A DNA stretch of 64,000 nucleotides from Flavobacterium sp. 5 (GTDB lineage: Bacteria; Bacteroidota; Bacteroidia; Flavobacteriales; Flavobacteriaceae). Below, one piece after another: positions 55,633-64,000 of the stretch (positions within the stretch are counted from its first letter, which is position 1; each line of letters opens with the position of its first letter). Under the pieces are notes generated by a model. The model had not been told where the DNA came from and made no database searches. It was given only the letters and a program-made list of their open reading frames with translations. Location of the stretch: NCBI RefSeq assembly GCF_002813295.1, contig NZ_PHUE01000001.1, positions 434,001 to 498,000 on the forward strand. Direction: 5' to 3'. The position numbers were made by a program, and so were the translations under genes.

Positions 55633-56406
55633 ATGGAAAACTTAAAATATATTTTTTTGGGAATCATTTTAATTAGTATTCAAACATTTGGACAATTAAA
55701 ACCTGTACAATACAAAGATGGAAATCAGATTCTGAATGGTTTTAAAATCGTGCCTTCACAAAAAGGTTCTCAGAAACCAGGTATCTTAATTCTACCAGCT
55801 TGGAAAGGAATTGATAAACTATCTAAAGACACAGCCGAAACTCTTTCAGAATTAGGGTATTATGCTTTTATCGCTGATATATATGGAGAAGGAAATTATC
55901 CAAAGGATAATGGTGAAGCTGGAAAAGTTGCCGGATTTTACAAAAAAGACTTTGTAGCCTATCAAAAACGAATTTCATTAGCATTAGAACAATTAATTGC
56001 TGCAGGGGCCAATCCTGATAATATTGTAGTTATTGGTTATTGCTTTGGAGGAACTGGAGCTCTTGAAGCTGCTCGCGGGCACCTTAATGTAAAAGGTGTT
56101 GTTTCTTTTCATGGAGGCTTAGGTAAAGATGCCACTAGAGCAACTGAACCTATAACTGCAAAAGTATTAGTATGTCATGGAGCAGATGATCCATACGAAT
56201 CAAAAGAAGAAATTGCTACTTTTCAACAAGAAATGCGTGACACAAAAGCAGATTGGCAAATGATTTATTATGCCAATGCAGTTCATTCCTTTACCAATCC
56301 TGAATCAGGTACAGACAATTCAAAAGGTGCTGCTTACAATGAAAAAGCCGCAAAAAGATCTTTTGAACATCTTAAGTTATTCTTAAACGAAGTATTAAAA
56401 AAATAA
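55633..56406 (+). CDS. Exported dienelactone-hydrolase-family protein
   Basis: A 257-residue alpha/beta hydrolase with a signal peptide (IFLGIILISIQTFGQ). The nucleophile elbow GYCFGGTGALE carries Cys, as in dienelactone hydrolases; acid and His lie in CHGADDPY and YANAVHSFTNPE. Members cleave diverse esters, so dienelactone is not assured. A secreted M28 peptidase gene begins 38 bases after its stop. Confidence 0.88.
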   Translation: MENLKYIFLGIILISIQTFGQLKPVQYKDGNQILNGFKIVPSQKGSQKPGILILPAWKGIDKLSKDTAETLSELGYYAFIADIYGEGNYPKDNGEAGKVAGFYKKDFVAYQKRISLALEQLIAAGANPDNIVVIGYCFGGTGALEAARGHLNVKGVVSFHGGLGKDATRATEPITAKVLVCHGADDPYESKEEIATFQQEMRDTKADWQMIYYANAVHSFTNPESGTDNSKGAAYNEKAAKRSFEHLKLFLNEVLKK

Positions 56407-56444
56407 CAAATTAAATAGTAAATATTAATCACCAAAAATTCTAA

Positions 56445-57461
56445 ATGAAAAAATTCTTATCTCTATTTATATGTATTGCATCTCTAAATTGTTTCGCTCA
56501 AAAGAAAACAGAGAACAACGATAATGCAACAAAGTTCATGAATACCATAACAGCAGAACAATTAAAAACAAAACTTTACATAATTGCTTCTGATGAAATG
56601 GAGGGTCGTGATACAGGTTCTAAAGGACAAAAAAAAGCCGGAAAATATCTTATTAATCAATATAACAAAAATAAAATATCTTATCCAAAAGGAGCGAATA
56701 ATTATTACCAACACATTCCGGCATCCTACTTAAATGCTAATTACAACGAAAACTTACCAGATTCAGAAAATATATGGGCATATATTGAAGGTTCAGAAAA
56801 ACCAAACGAAGTTCTAGTTATTTCGGCACATTATGATCATGTAGGAGTAAAAAATGGCGATATTTATAACGGTGCTGATGATGATGGATCAGGAACAGTT
56901 GCAGTACTTCAAATCGCAGAAGCCTTCCAAAAAGCTCAAAAAGAAGGCCATGGACCAAAACGTTCCATATTATTTCTTCATGTAACAGGCGAAGAGCATG
57001 GTTTACATGGTTCTCGTTTTTACTCTGAACATCCTTTATTTCCAATAGCTAACACAATAGCTGACATTAATATCGATATGATTGGCCGTCGTGATTTTGA
57101 CCACCCTAATACTAATAATTATGTTTATGTAATTGGTGCTGATAGATTATCCAGTGATTTACATAATATCACTGTTGCGCAAAACGAAAAATATACACAT
57201 CTTGACTTAGATTTTAAATTCAATGACCCGAAAGACCCTAATCATTTCTATGAGCGTTCTGATCATTATAATTTTGCCAAATTTGGTATTCCTGCGGTAT
57301 TTCTATTTAATGGGGTTCATGCCGATTACCATAAAAAAACAGATAAAGTTGAGAAAATAGAATTTGATGCGTTAGCAAAAAGAGCACAACTGGCATTTGT
57401 AATTGCTTGGGAATTAGCCAACAGATCTGAAAGAATTGTAGTTGATAAACCTATAAAATAA
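56445..57461 (+). CDS. Secreted M28-family peptidase
   Basis: A 338-residue exported metallopeptidase (signal MKKFLSLFICIASLNCFAQ). Zinc-site motifs are SAHYDHVG, GADDDGSGTVAVL, TGEEHGLHGSRFY, NIDMIGRRD and the late VHADYHKKTD. It is shorter than the M28 protein at 49861 and lacks its PA-like insert, so the two belong to different branches. It is probably co-transcribed with the hydrolase upstream. Confidence 0.92.
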   Translation: MKKFLSLFICIASLNCFAQKKTENNDNATKFMNTITAEQLKTKLYIIASDEMEGRDTGSKGQKKAGKYLINQYNKNKISYPKGANNYYQHIPASYLNANYNENLPDSENIWAYIEGSEKPNEVLVISAHYDHVGVKNGDIYNGADDDGSGTVAVLQIAEAFQKAQKEGHGPKRSILFLHVTGEEHGLHGSRFYSEHPLFPIANTIADINIDMIGRRDFDHPNTNNYVYVIGADRLSSDLHNITVAQNEKYTHLDLDFKFNDPKDPNHFYERSDHYNFAKFGIPAVFLFNGVHADYHKKTDKVEKIEFDALAKRAQLAFVIAWELANRSERIVVDKPIK

Positions 57462-57482
57462 ACACTAAGTATATATAATATT

Positions 57483-57516
57483 AAGGGGCTTTGAAGAAAT
57501 TTGAAGCTCCTTTTTT
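57483..57516 (+). terminator. Intrinsic terminator
   Basis: AAGGGGCTT (57483-57491) pairs with AAGCTCCTT (57504-57512) with one G-T pair, followed by T residues. Confidence 0.75.
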
Positions 57517-57709
57517 ATTAATCCACTTACCTCTTAAAAAAAACATATTTATAATCAAAACAGTATCAATATATTTGGAGTTCTATTAAACGATATGTAC
57601 ATTAGCTTCTAAGGAATATATTATGTAGAAACCCCAAGACTCTTCAATTAATCTTTTTTTGCCATTAGCAACAAAAGAATTAAAACACTAACATTTGTAA
57701 TACCAGACA

Positions 57710-58819
57710 ATGACAGGAAATCATAATTTAATTTCAGATTCGGGTAGCAAATATCTATTCGAACATTTTTTTGAACTATCTGCCGACTTGCTATGTATAG
57801 CAGGATTCGATGGTTTTTTCAAAAAAATAAATCCAGCTGTTTCAAAATTATTAGGCTACACAAATGATGAACTCCTTTCAAAACCAATTAATGACTTTAT
57901 ATACATTAAAGATCAAGAATACACATCAACAGTTAGGAAAGAACTACACAGAAACAAACCACTTTTTAATTTCGAAAATCGATATGTAACAAAAAGTGGC
58001 GAAATTGTATGGTTCTCATGGACATCTATGCCAATTACTAACGATAAACTAGTTTATGCAATTGCTAAGAATATCACACACAATAAAAAACTGGAAGAAG
58101 AACGAAATTTACTTCTTACAAAATTCACAAAAATCAATAACGACCTCAAAAAAATAAGCTATACCAACTCCCACGATTTGAGATCTCCTGTAAACAATCT
58201 ACTTTCTATTTTTACTCTTTTGGATGTTTCTAAAATTGAAGATTCTGAAACACTTCAGTTTATAGAAATGTTGAAATCGGCTACCGAAAGTTTAAAACAA
58301 GCTTTAAACAACTATGTAGATGTCTTAATTCTTGAAGATAAAGCAATCGCACAGATTGAAGAAATAAATTTTACAGATTCTCTAAATTCAGTTATTCTTT
58401 CGATAAATTCATTAATTCAAAACTCCAAAGCAGTTATCAATGTAGACTTTTCTCAACTTGAAAATATTAATTTCAATAAAGCCTACTTAGAAAGTATATT
58501 TTTAAATTTAATAACCAATTCAATTAAGTATTCAATTCCTACTCATTCCCCTATTATTTCCATCAATTCCAGAAAAATTAATGGTGTTGATCAATTGATT
58601 TTTTCAGATAATGGCATTGGCTTTGATATGGAACTTGTAAAAGACAAAATTTTTGGTTTACACCAAAAGTTCAACAATCATATAGACAGTAAAGGAATTG
58701 GGCTTTATTTAGTAAACAACCACATTACAACCTTAGGTGGTAAAATAGATGTAGAGAGCAAAATCAATAAAGGAACAACATTTACTATTTCATTTAAAAA
58801 GGAAACAATCTTTTTGTAA
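57710..58819 (+). CDS. PAS-domain sensor histidine kinase (cytoplasmic)
   Basis: A 369-residue kinase without membrane helices. A PAS domain covers residues about 13-130 (LSADLLCIAGFDGFFKKINPAVSKLLGYTNDELL). The phospho-acceptor is in YTNSHDLRSPVNNLLSIF, and the ATPase domain has FSDNGIGFD and KGIGLYLVNNHI. No response regulator is adjacent; the receiver-domain end at 63941 is 5 kb away and on the other strand. The signal is unknown. Confidence 0.9.
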   Translation: MTGNHNLISDSGSKYLFEHFFELSADLLCIAGFDGFFKKINPAVSKLLGYTNDELLSKPINDFIYIKDQEYTSTVRKELHRNKPLFNFENRYVTKSGEIVWFSWTSMPITNDKLVYAIAKNITHNKKLEEERNLLLTKFTKINNDLKKISYTNSHDLRSPVNNLLSIFTLLDVSKIEDSETLQFIEMLKSATESLKQALNNYVDVLILEDKAIAQIEEINFTDSLNSVILSINSLIQNSKAVINVDFSQLENINFNKAYLESIFLNLITNSIKYSIPTHSPIISINSRKINGVDQLIFSDNGIGFDMELVKDKIFGLHQKFNNHIDSKGIGLYLVNNHITTLGGKIDVESKINKGTTFTISFKKETIFL

Positions 58820-58846
58820 AATACAGACGAAAATGTATTCCACAAA

Positions 58847-58874
58847 AAAAGCCTCGAATTACTTCGAGGCTTTT
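58847..58874. terminator. Bidirectional terminator between the kinase and tRNA-His
   Basis: AAAAGCCTCGAA (58847-58858) pairs perfectly with TTCGAGGCTTTT (58863-58874) around TTAC. Confidence 0.9.
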
Positions 58875-58882
58875 GCCTTTTG

Positions 58883-58957
58883 GGTGGATGACCGGGTTCG
58901 AACCGGCGACCCTCGGCACCACAAACCGATGCTCTAACCAGCTGAGCTACAACCACC
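58883..58957 (-). tRNA. tRNA-His (anticodon GTG)
   Basis: The minus strand reads GGTGGTTGTAGCTCAGCTGG at the 5' end, with anticodon loop TTGTGGT and T-loop TTCGAAC. The extra 5' G opposite C73 that marks tRNA-His is present. The anticodon stem is TCGGT/GCCGA. In the acceptor stem all pairs form except 5-68, where both bases are T. CCA is not encoded. Confidence 0.95.
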
Positions 58958-59033
58958 ATTTGTGCTTAGCGGTGGCAAAGATAGAATAAATGTTTACTTC
59001 TACAAACAAAAAAACAAAAAAAATTCAGCTTTT

Positions 59034-59750
59034 TTACTTCAAATCACCTAAACTATTGACTGCCAAATACCTTTCAACTGTAAAACCTTCGGCGTGTTCT
59101 ACACCTGTTAACCTTCCTAAGTCTCTTGAACGATAATTCAGGCTTTCTAAGAAATTTTTACTCGATATTGGCGACTCTGGTTCTTTAGAATTTGGATCAT
59201 AAAATTGCGAACCATAAGCCAAAATTGCCTCTATTTTAGTATCTGTGAATCCTGTAATATCCACAACAAAATCTGGTTCTATATTTTTCCATTGAATATA
59301 GTGATAAACTACTTTGGGTCTCCATGGTTTTTGAAGTACTCCATCCAGTTTTGTTTCAATTTTCATCAACCCAGATAAAAAGCAAGCATCCGAAACTAAT
59401 TTACTTCCTTTCCCGTGATCAATATGTCTATCGTCTATTGCATTACACAATACAATTTCAGGCTGATACTTCCTAATCATTTTTATGACTTCCAATTGGT
59501 GTTTTTCATCATTTACAAAAAAACCATCTCGCATATTCAAATTCTCACGAACTGAAACACCTAATATTTTTGCAGCATCATTGGCTTCCTTATCACGAAT
59601 TTCAGCAGAACCACGAGTTCCTAACTCTCCTCTAGTCAAATCAATAATCCCTACTGTCTTACCCAAAGAAATTTCTTTTAAAATAGTTCCTGAACATCCT
59701 AATTCTACGTCGTCCGGATGTGCTCCAAATGCAAGTATATCTAATTTCAT
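59034..59750 (-). CDS. bshB1: Bacillithiol biosynthesis deacetylase BshB1
   Basis: A 238-residue PIG-L/LmbE-type zinc deacetylase. The metal motif is AFGAHPDDVELG near the start and DDRHIDHGKGSKL in the middle; the RGELGTRG segment is typical of BshB1. It removes the acetyl group from GlcNAc-malate in the synthesis of the thiol bacillithiol, which Bacteroidetes use in place of glutathione. Confidence 0.93.
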   Translation of the reverse strand: MKLDILAFGAHPDDVELGCSGTILKEISLGKTVGIIDLTRGELGTRGSAEIRDKEANDAAKILGVSVRENLNMRDGFFVNDEKHQLEVIKMIRKYQPEIVLCNAIDDRHIDHGKGSKLVSDACFLSGLMKIETKLDGVLQKPWRPKVVYHYIQWKNIEPDFVVDITGFTDTKIEAILAYGSQFYDPNSKEPESPISSKNFLESLNYRSRDLGRLTGVEHAEGFTVERYLAVNSLGDLK

Positions 59751-59813
59751 TTATTTTTTTGTTTTTTTGTTTTTGGATTCAAATTCTAATTATCAACTTT
59801 AAAATTGAAACTT

Positions 59814-60884
59814 TTATACTATTCTCAAAACTCTCTTCATCGTCATTGATTTATTAACGCTTTCCTCCCACTCTTTTTCAGGAATACTTTCTTTAGTTAT
59901 TCCGCATCCCATATACAAAATGGCTTTATTATCTTTAATCTGCATGCTACGTAAATTTACAAATAAATCAGAACTTATGGCGATTGCAGCCAAACTACTG
60001 TTTAATTCACCTAAAAAACCAGTATAAAAAGTTCGATTATAATTTTCATTTTCTATAATAAAGGCCTTTGCTTTCTTTTTAGGTAAGCCGCAGACTGCAG
60101 GCGTTGGATGCAAAGTATCAATCACTTCTGCTAAAATTGAATTATCATTTAAAACTCCAGAAATATCTGTTTTAATATGCCATATCGATCCAGCTTTAAT
60201 GTTGTATGGTTCTGTTACTTTTACAGACCGAGCCACTTCACGAAGTCGTTTTACTATAAAATCAGTTACATATTGCTGTTCTTCTTTTTCCTTTTGCTGC
60301 CACAAAATTTCAACTTCTGAATTTGCTTTTTGTGTCCCAGCCAAAGCAGTTGTTTCAAAAACATTTCCATTCGCTTTCAATAACTGCTCAGGAGTTGCAC
60401 CCATCCAAAATCCAACTTTTGGATGATAGAAACAAAAACTAAAAGTTGTTGGATACAATTGAATTAACTGTTGAAAAGCAGTGACAAAATCAAATTCAAT
60501 CAAATTAACACTTTCACTTCGAGATAAAACAACTTTCTTGAATTCATCTTGTTTGATAGCCTGAATCCCTTTGGTAATTAAATCTTCAAATTGACTTTTG
60601 GCTTCAATATCAAAACCTGAATCATCTATTTCAATCGGATTAATAGTAATATTTTCATGCTCAGAAGTTATTATTTCAGATTCATTTTCTGGAATTAAAA
60701 TCAATTGTTTTTCATCAAAAGAAGCAAAGACAAAACCTTTTTCGGTGAAATCTGAAACAGTATACAAAACATCATTTTGCTGTAAAAGCCCAATCATTTT
60801 ATTTGAATTAGGCTTAGAATATAATACAAAAGGAAGTTCTTCTTCTTTGTGAAGTTTTATTTTAGAAAAGAAATTATTCATCAT
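59814..60884 (-). CDS. Isochorismate synthase-type chorismate-binding enzyme
   Basis: A 356-residue protein of the MenF/EntC/TrpE family, with the catalytic core KVVLSRSE, GFWMGATPEQLL, TALAGT, HPTPAVCGLPKKKA and YTGFLGEL. The sequence favours isochorismate synthase in the menaquinone pathway over anthranilate synthase. It shares a TAATG junction with the thioesterase gene upstream (one base overlap at 60884), so the two are translationally coupled. Confidence 0.88.
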   Translation of the reverse strand: MMNNFFSKIKLHKEEELPFVLYSKPNSNKMIGLLQQNDVLYTVSDFTEKGFVFASFDEKQLILIPENESEIITSEHENITINPIEIDDSGFDIEAKSQFEDLITKGIQAIKQDEFKKVVLSRSESVNLIEFDFVTAFQQLIQLYPTTFSFCFYHPKVGFWMGATPEQLLKANGNVFETTALAGTQKANSEVEILWQQKEKEEQQYVTDFIVKRLREVARSVKVTEPYNIKAGSIWHIKTDISGVLNDNSILAEVIDTLHPTPAVCGLPKKKAKAFIIENENYNRTFYTGFLGELNSSLAAIAISSDLFVNLRSMQIKDNKAILYMGCGITKESIPEKEWEESVNKSMTMKRVLRIV

Positions 60885-61312
60885 TACTTGTTCTCTTTGG
60901 TCAAAACCATATTCGTCAATTTACAAAGTGAAATCAGATTCCCTTCATCATCGGTAATTTTAATTTCCCAAAGATGCAAACTTCTGCCTTTATGGATAAT
61001 TCGAGCAGTACCAAAAACTACGCCTTCACGAATACTTTTTAAGTGATTAGCAGAAATCTCGATACCACGAACTTCTTGGTTTTTAGCATCTATAAAAAAA
61101 TGCGAAGCAGCACTTCCAACACTTTCAGCCAAAGCAAGCGAAGCACCACCATGCAGTAATCCCATAGGTTGATGCACACTCGAATTTACAGGCATTTTGG
61201 CAACCAAAAATCCCTCACCAGCATCTACAAACTCAATTTTCAGGGTTTCCATCAAAGTGTTTTTGGAAAAAGCATTGCAATATTCCAGTATTTTATCTTT
61301 ATCCATTGTCAT
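60884..61312 (-). CDS. PaaI/MenI-type hotdog thioesterase
   Basis: A 142-residue hotdog protein with NSSVHQPMGLLHGGASLALAESVGSAA, the active-site loop of PaaI/DHNA-CoA thioesterases. Coupling to an isochorismate synthase gene suggests release of 1,4-dihydroxy-2-naphthoate from its CoA ester in menaquinone synthesis. MDKDKI at 61306 is an equally possible start. Confidence 0.88.
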   Translation of the reverse strand: MTMDKDKILEYCNAFSKNTLMETLKIEFVDAGEGFLVAKMPVNSSVHQPMGLLHGGASLALAESVGSAASHFFIDAKNQEVRGIEISANHLKSIREGVVFGTARIIHKGRSLHLWEIKITDDEGNLISLCKLTNMVLTKENK

Positions 61313-61577
61313 TTTTTTATTTTAAAGAATGTAAAAATACGCTAATTTGATAATTCAAAAAAGAAATAAATCGAACACCAAAAACTGAAAATCTGAAGCA
61401 TTTAACTAAGCATAAAAACTAATTTAAAAATGCTTCCCTAATAAAAGCTACACTATGCAAGGACAGCTATGATTGCAAAAAAGATAAAAATACTCCAAAA
61501 TGGGTATTTTATCTTTTTAACTGTAGCACTAATTTTATAAAAATATAAATTTCAAATAAAACCAAAACAATTCTATC

Positions 61578-62192
61578 ATGAAAAATATTTCATTTACTCC
61601 ATCAAAAGCTTGTAAATTATTTTTTTACTGCCTTATTCTATTTATTAGTTCCTGCAGCAGTGATGAAAACAAAAATGATTCAGAAAACTCAACTGAAGTT
61701 AGTGATGCTCTTCATTTAGCTTTTAAAACACCAGATTGGGAACAAAATATTAATTGTGAAAAATTAGACCTTTTTCCTGACGCGCAAAATGATTCTACGA
61801 ATGTTGTATCTGCATCATCAGCTTCCACTAGAGAAACTTTTTATTTTTCATACCCTAAAGACAGCTCTAAAATTGTAAAAACTAAAATATTATCTAAACA
61901 TAAAATAATGGAATTAGGCAGTAATAATGAGCCTTTCCAATTTTCACAAAAACTGCCTTTAAATGCCAGCAGCATAGACGACACTACAAAAAGACTCGCA
62001 AGTCTTGAAGGCTTATCAGATACTGAATACAATCAAGTTATTGAAATAAAATATTTAAAAAGTGAGTCAAATTATGCAGTATTTATAGTAAAATGTAAAT
62101 ATGAAATGAAAGCATACTTAATAGAAACCCCTGAAACAATTAAAAAAATAACTGGAACATTTTCTTTTAAAATCAGAACTACCAAAGATTAA
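61578..62192 (+). CDS. Lipoprotein of unknown function
   Basis: A 204-residue protein with a lipoprotein signal (FYCLILFISSCSSDENKND, lipidated Cys about residue 26) followed by a Ser/Asn/Asp-rich spacer. The body is polar with alternating beta-like segments (VIEIKYLKSESNYAVFIVKC). It has no recognised domain. It precedes another lipoprotein gene in the same direction, separated by a terminator. Confidence 0.7.
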   Translation: MKNISFTPSKACKLFFYCLILFISSCSSDENKNDSENSTEVSDALHLAFKTPDWEQNINCEKLDLFPDAQNDSTNVVSASSASTRETFYFSYPKDSSKIVKTKILSKHKIMELGSNNEPFQFSQKLPLNASSIDDTTKRLASLEGLSDTEYNQVIEIKYLKSESNYAVFIVKCKYEMKAYLIETPETIKKITGTFSFKIRTTKD

Positions 62193-62216
62193 ACAAATTC
62201 TATAAACAAATCATCA

Positions 62217-62254
62217 AAAACCAGAAGTAACTTATGAAAGATACTTCTGGTTTT
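62217..62254 (+). terminator. Intrinsic terminator
   Basis: AAAACCAGAAGTA (62217-62229) pairs perfectly with TACTTCTGGTTTT (62242-62254). Confidence 0.88.
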
Positions 62255-62367
62255 CTTTATAATATTAAAAAAGATGAGATTTATTTGAAGAAAAAGCTCA
62301 GCCTACAATTCAATTAAATACCAATACCTACTAGTTTTTTTCTATTTTTACAAAAATAAAAAACCAA

Positions 62368-63894
62368 ATGTCTCGTATCTACTTATTTTTTTTAACTGGA
62401 ATATTATTTTCAGTTTATTCATGTCGTAGTGATTTTGATACCGTAAGTAGTACGGGTGAATTAACTTTTTCAAAAGATACAGTGTATTTGGATACTGTAT
62501 TTACTAATTTGAGTTCTAACACATACGCTCTGAAAGTCTATAACCATTCTAAAAACGATATTAATATCCCAATTATTAAGTTTAACAAAGGCCTTAACTC
62601 AAAATACAGAATGTCTGTTGATGGAATTCAAGGAAACCAAGGCAAAATGTTCGAAAACGTTACTCTATTAGCGAAAGATAGTTTGTACATTTTTATTGAA
62701 ACAACTGTTGAAAGTGGCAACACTACCCCAACAGAATTTCTATACACAGACCAAATAGAATTTGACAGCGGAGCCAATCTTCAAAAAGTAGAACTGGTAA
62801 CCTTAGTTCAGGACGCCATTTTATTATACCCCAACCGCAATACAGATGGAACTACAGAAACATTACCTATTGGAGATGAAAAAATAAGTGGCTTTTATTT
62901 AGACAAAAATGATCCCCTTCATGGTAATGAGTTACTTTTTACTAACAAAAAACCATATGTTATTTATGGATATGCAGCTGTTCCAGAAGGAGAAACTGTA
63001 ATTTTTGATGCAGGATCTCGAGTGTATTTTCATGCCAATTCTGGTCTTATTGTATCTAAAAATGCTTCAATACATGTAAATGGAACTACATCGACAACTG
63101 CTAAACTAGAAAATGAAGTGTTTTTTGGTAGCGACCGTTTACAGCCTGATTATAGTTATATACCTGGACAATGGGGAACGATTTGGTTACAAAATGGAAG
63201 TACTAATAATATCATACAAAATCTTACTCTTAAAAACGCCACTGTTGGACTATTAGTTGACAATAACAACGGAACGCCTTTATCAATAAAAAATTCTCAG
63301 ATTTACAATTGTACTCATTACGGGATTCAAGCTAAAAATGCCTTGATTGAGGGAGAAAACATTGTAATCAATTATACTGGGCAAGCGAGTTTGGCATGTA
63401 CTTATGGAGGGAACTACAAATTTACACACTGCACCTTCAACAACAACTGGTCAAGTCCAGAGCAGTTAGCTGTATATATCAGTAATTATAATACTGAAGC
63501 TACATCAGAAACTAAAGACTTAACAGCTGCTACATTTAACAACTGTATTATCTATGGTTCTTATTCTTACGAAATGATTTTGGATAAAAACCCAGAAGCA
63601 CTTTTTGAATACCAATTTAACAATTGCTTACTAAAATTCAACAACATTAATAATAAATATACTAGCGATCCACTTTACAAATTTGATACAGATCCAGCAC
63701 ACTACAATTCAATAATCCTCAATAAAGATCCAAAATTCTTTAATTCAAATATCAATAATTTCAATATTGACAATAGCTCTTCTGCTTTCGCAAAAGGAAG
63801 TGCCGCTTATTTAGTTCCACTTGATATTTTAGGAATAACTAGAACATTACCGCCAGATTTAGGAGCATACCAGAATAAGTTATTTCCAAAATAA
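62368..63894 (+). CDS. Lipoprotein with right-handed beta-helix repeats
   Basis: A 508-residue protein with a lipoprotein signal (FFLTGILFSVYSCRSDFD). After an N-terminal beta-sandwich-like part (residues about 30-150), the central and C-terminal regions show repeated strand turns (GSTNNIIQNLTLKNATVGLLVDN, SIKNSQIYNCTHYGIQAKNAL, TFNNCIIYGSYSYEMIL) and end in PPDLGAYQ, a typical close of such beta-helix proteins. It may bind or cleave a polysaccharide at the cell surface; no catalytic residues can be named. Confidence 0.8.
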   Translation: MSRIYLFFLTGILFSVYSCRSDFDTVSSTGELTFSKDTVYLDTVFTNLSSNTYALKVYNHSKNDINIPIIKFNKGLNSKYRMSVDGIQGNQGKMFENVTLLAKDSLYIFIETTVESGNTTPTEFLYTDQIEFDSGANLQKVELVTLVQDAILLYPNRNTDGTTETLPIGDEKISGFYLDKNDPLHGNELLFTNKKPYVIYGYAAVPEGETVIFDAGSRVYFHANSGLIVSKNASIHVNGTTSTTAKLENEVFFGSDRLQPDYSYIPGQWGTIWLQNGSTNNIIQNLTLKNATVGLLVDNNNGTPLSIKNSQIYNCTHYGIQAKNALIEGENIVINYTGQASLACTYGGNYKFTHCTFNNNWSSPEQLAVYISNYNTEATSETKDLTAATFNNCIIYGSYSYEMILDKNPEALFEYQFNNCLLKFNNINNKYTSDPLYKFDTDPAHYNSIILNKDPKFFNSNINNFNIDNSSSAFAKGSAAYLVPLDILGITRTLPPDLGAYQNKLFPK

Positions 63895-63940
63895 TATAGA
63901 TTTCAAAGTAAGTTTTGAATGTTTTTTAATGAACTCTCAA

Positions 63941-64000
63941 TCACAATAAAGTATCTAACAATTCGAATATTTTTTCTTTTTTCAAAGGTTTTGTAATATA
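63941..64000 (-). CDS. C-terminal end of a response-regulator receiver domain (partial)
   Basis: The minus strand from the right edge reads YITKPLKKEKIFELLDTLL and then stops at 63941. YITKP with the conserved Lys-Pro pair and the following helix are typical of the end of a CheY-like receiver domain. The gene starts beyond the window. Confidence 0.6.
   Translation of the reverse strand, partial: YITKPLKKEKIFELLDTLL

Noticed and set aside
57710..64000. Pairing the PAS kinase with the partial response regulator at the right edge
   Set aside because: They are 5 kb apart on opposite strands with unrelated genes between them, so there is no positional support.

Overview
The window looks like chromosome from a Flavobacterium-type member of the Bacteroidetes. 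It is strongly AT-rich. Several promoters fit the flavobacterial TTG-N17-20-TAnnTTTG pattern instead of the E. coli pattern. Gene content also fits: BshB1-type bacillithiol synthesis, an isochorismate synthase/hotdog thioesterase pair, many AraC-type regulators, and secreted S41 and M28 peptidases. No rRNA genes, phage, transposase or CRISPR array were seen. One tRNA (His) is present. Layout: 0-5.4 kb holds the 3' part of a copper-type P-ATPase, small exported or membrane proteins, a degenerate 22-bp repeat array and a MarR-S41 peptidase pair. 5.4-18.8 kb is a patchwork of AraC-family regulators beside small-molecule enzymes: SRPBCC and NTF2-like proteins, two Tet(X)-like flavin monooxygenases, a CDF metal exporter and an HMA-AraC metal sensor. 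18.8-25.2 kb holds KatG, a frameshifted DUF1801-like gene, and an operon of a Tat-signal methyltransferase with a membrane-anchored FAD oxidase fusion. 25.7-41.5 kb is a complete nitrate assimilation region: NirB, NirD, a DUF4202 protein, a NarX-like sensor kinase broken by one frameshift, a NarL-like regulator, NarK, an orphan nitrate-binding protein, a nitrate reductase fused to FAD and BFD domains, and a rubredoxin-tailed redox protein. A MoaD-CobA pair at 51.3-52.4 kb (molybdopterin and siroheme supply) carries the same operator motif and probably belongs to the same regulon. 42.2-45.7 kb is an array of four unrelated accessory genes separated by near-identical 122-bp imperfect inverted repeats. 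It resembles integron gene cassettes with attC sites but has no integrase in view. 45.7-64 kb is mostly housekeeping and accessory metabolism: VOC protein, hydrolases, ankyrin protein, SDR, L,D-transpeptidase, two M28 peptidases, an arginase/ornithine aminotransferase operon with a divergent Lrp regulator, a PAS kinase, tRNA-His, BshB1, a menaquinone-type pair, two lipoproteins, and the end of a response regulator at the right edge. How parts work together: nitrate would enter by NarK and be reduced by the Mo-bis-MGD nitrate reductase and then by the siroheme NirBD. CobA supplies siroheme precursor and MoaD supplies molybdopterin. A sensor/regulator pair and a 7-2-7 palindrome related to TACGTAT-N2-ATACGTA would tie expression together. 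The most novel-looking material is non-coding: the cassette array, two families of structured intergenic repeats whose stems co-vary between copies, and the shared nitrate operator.
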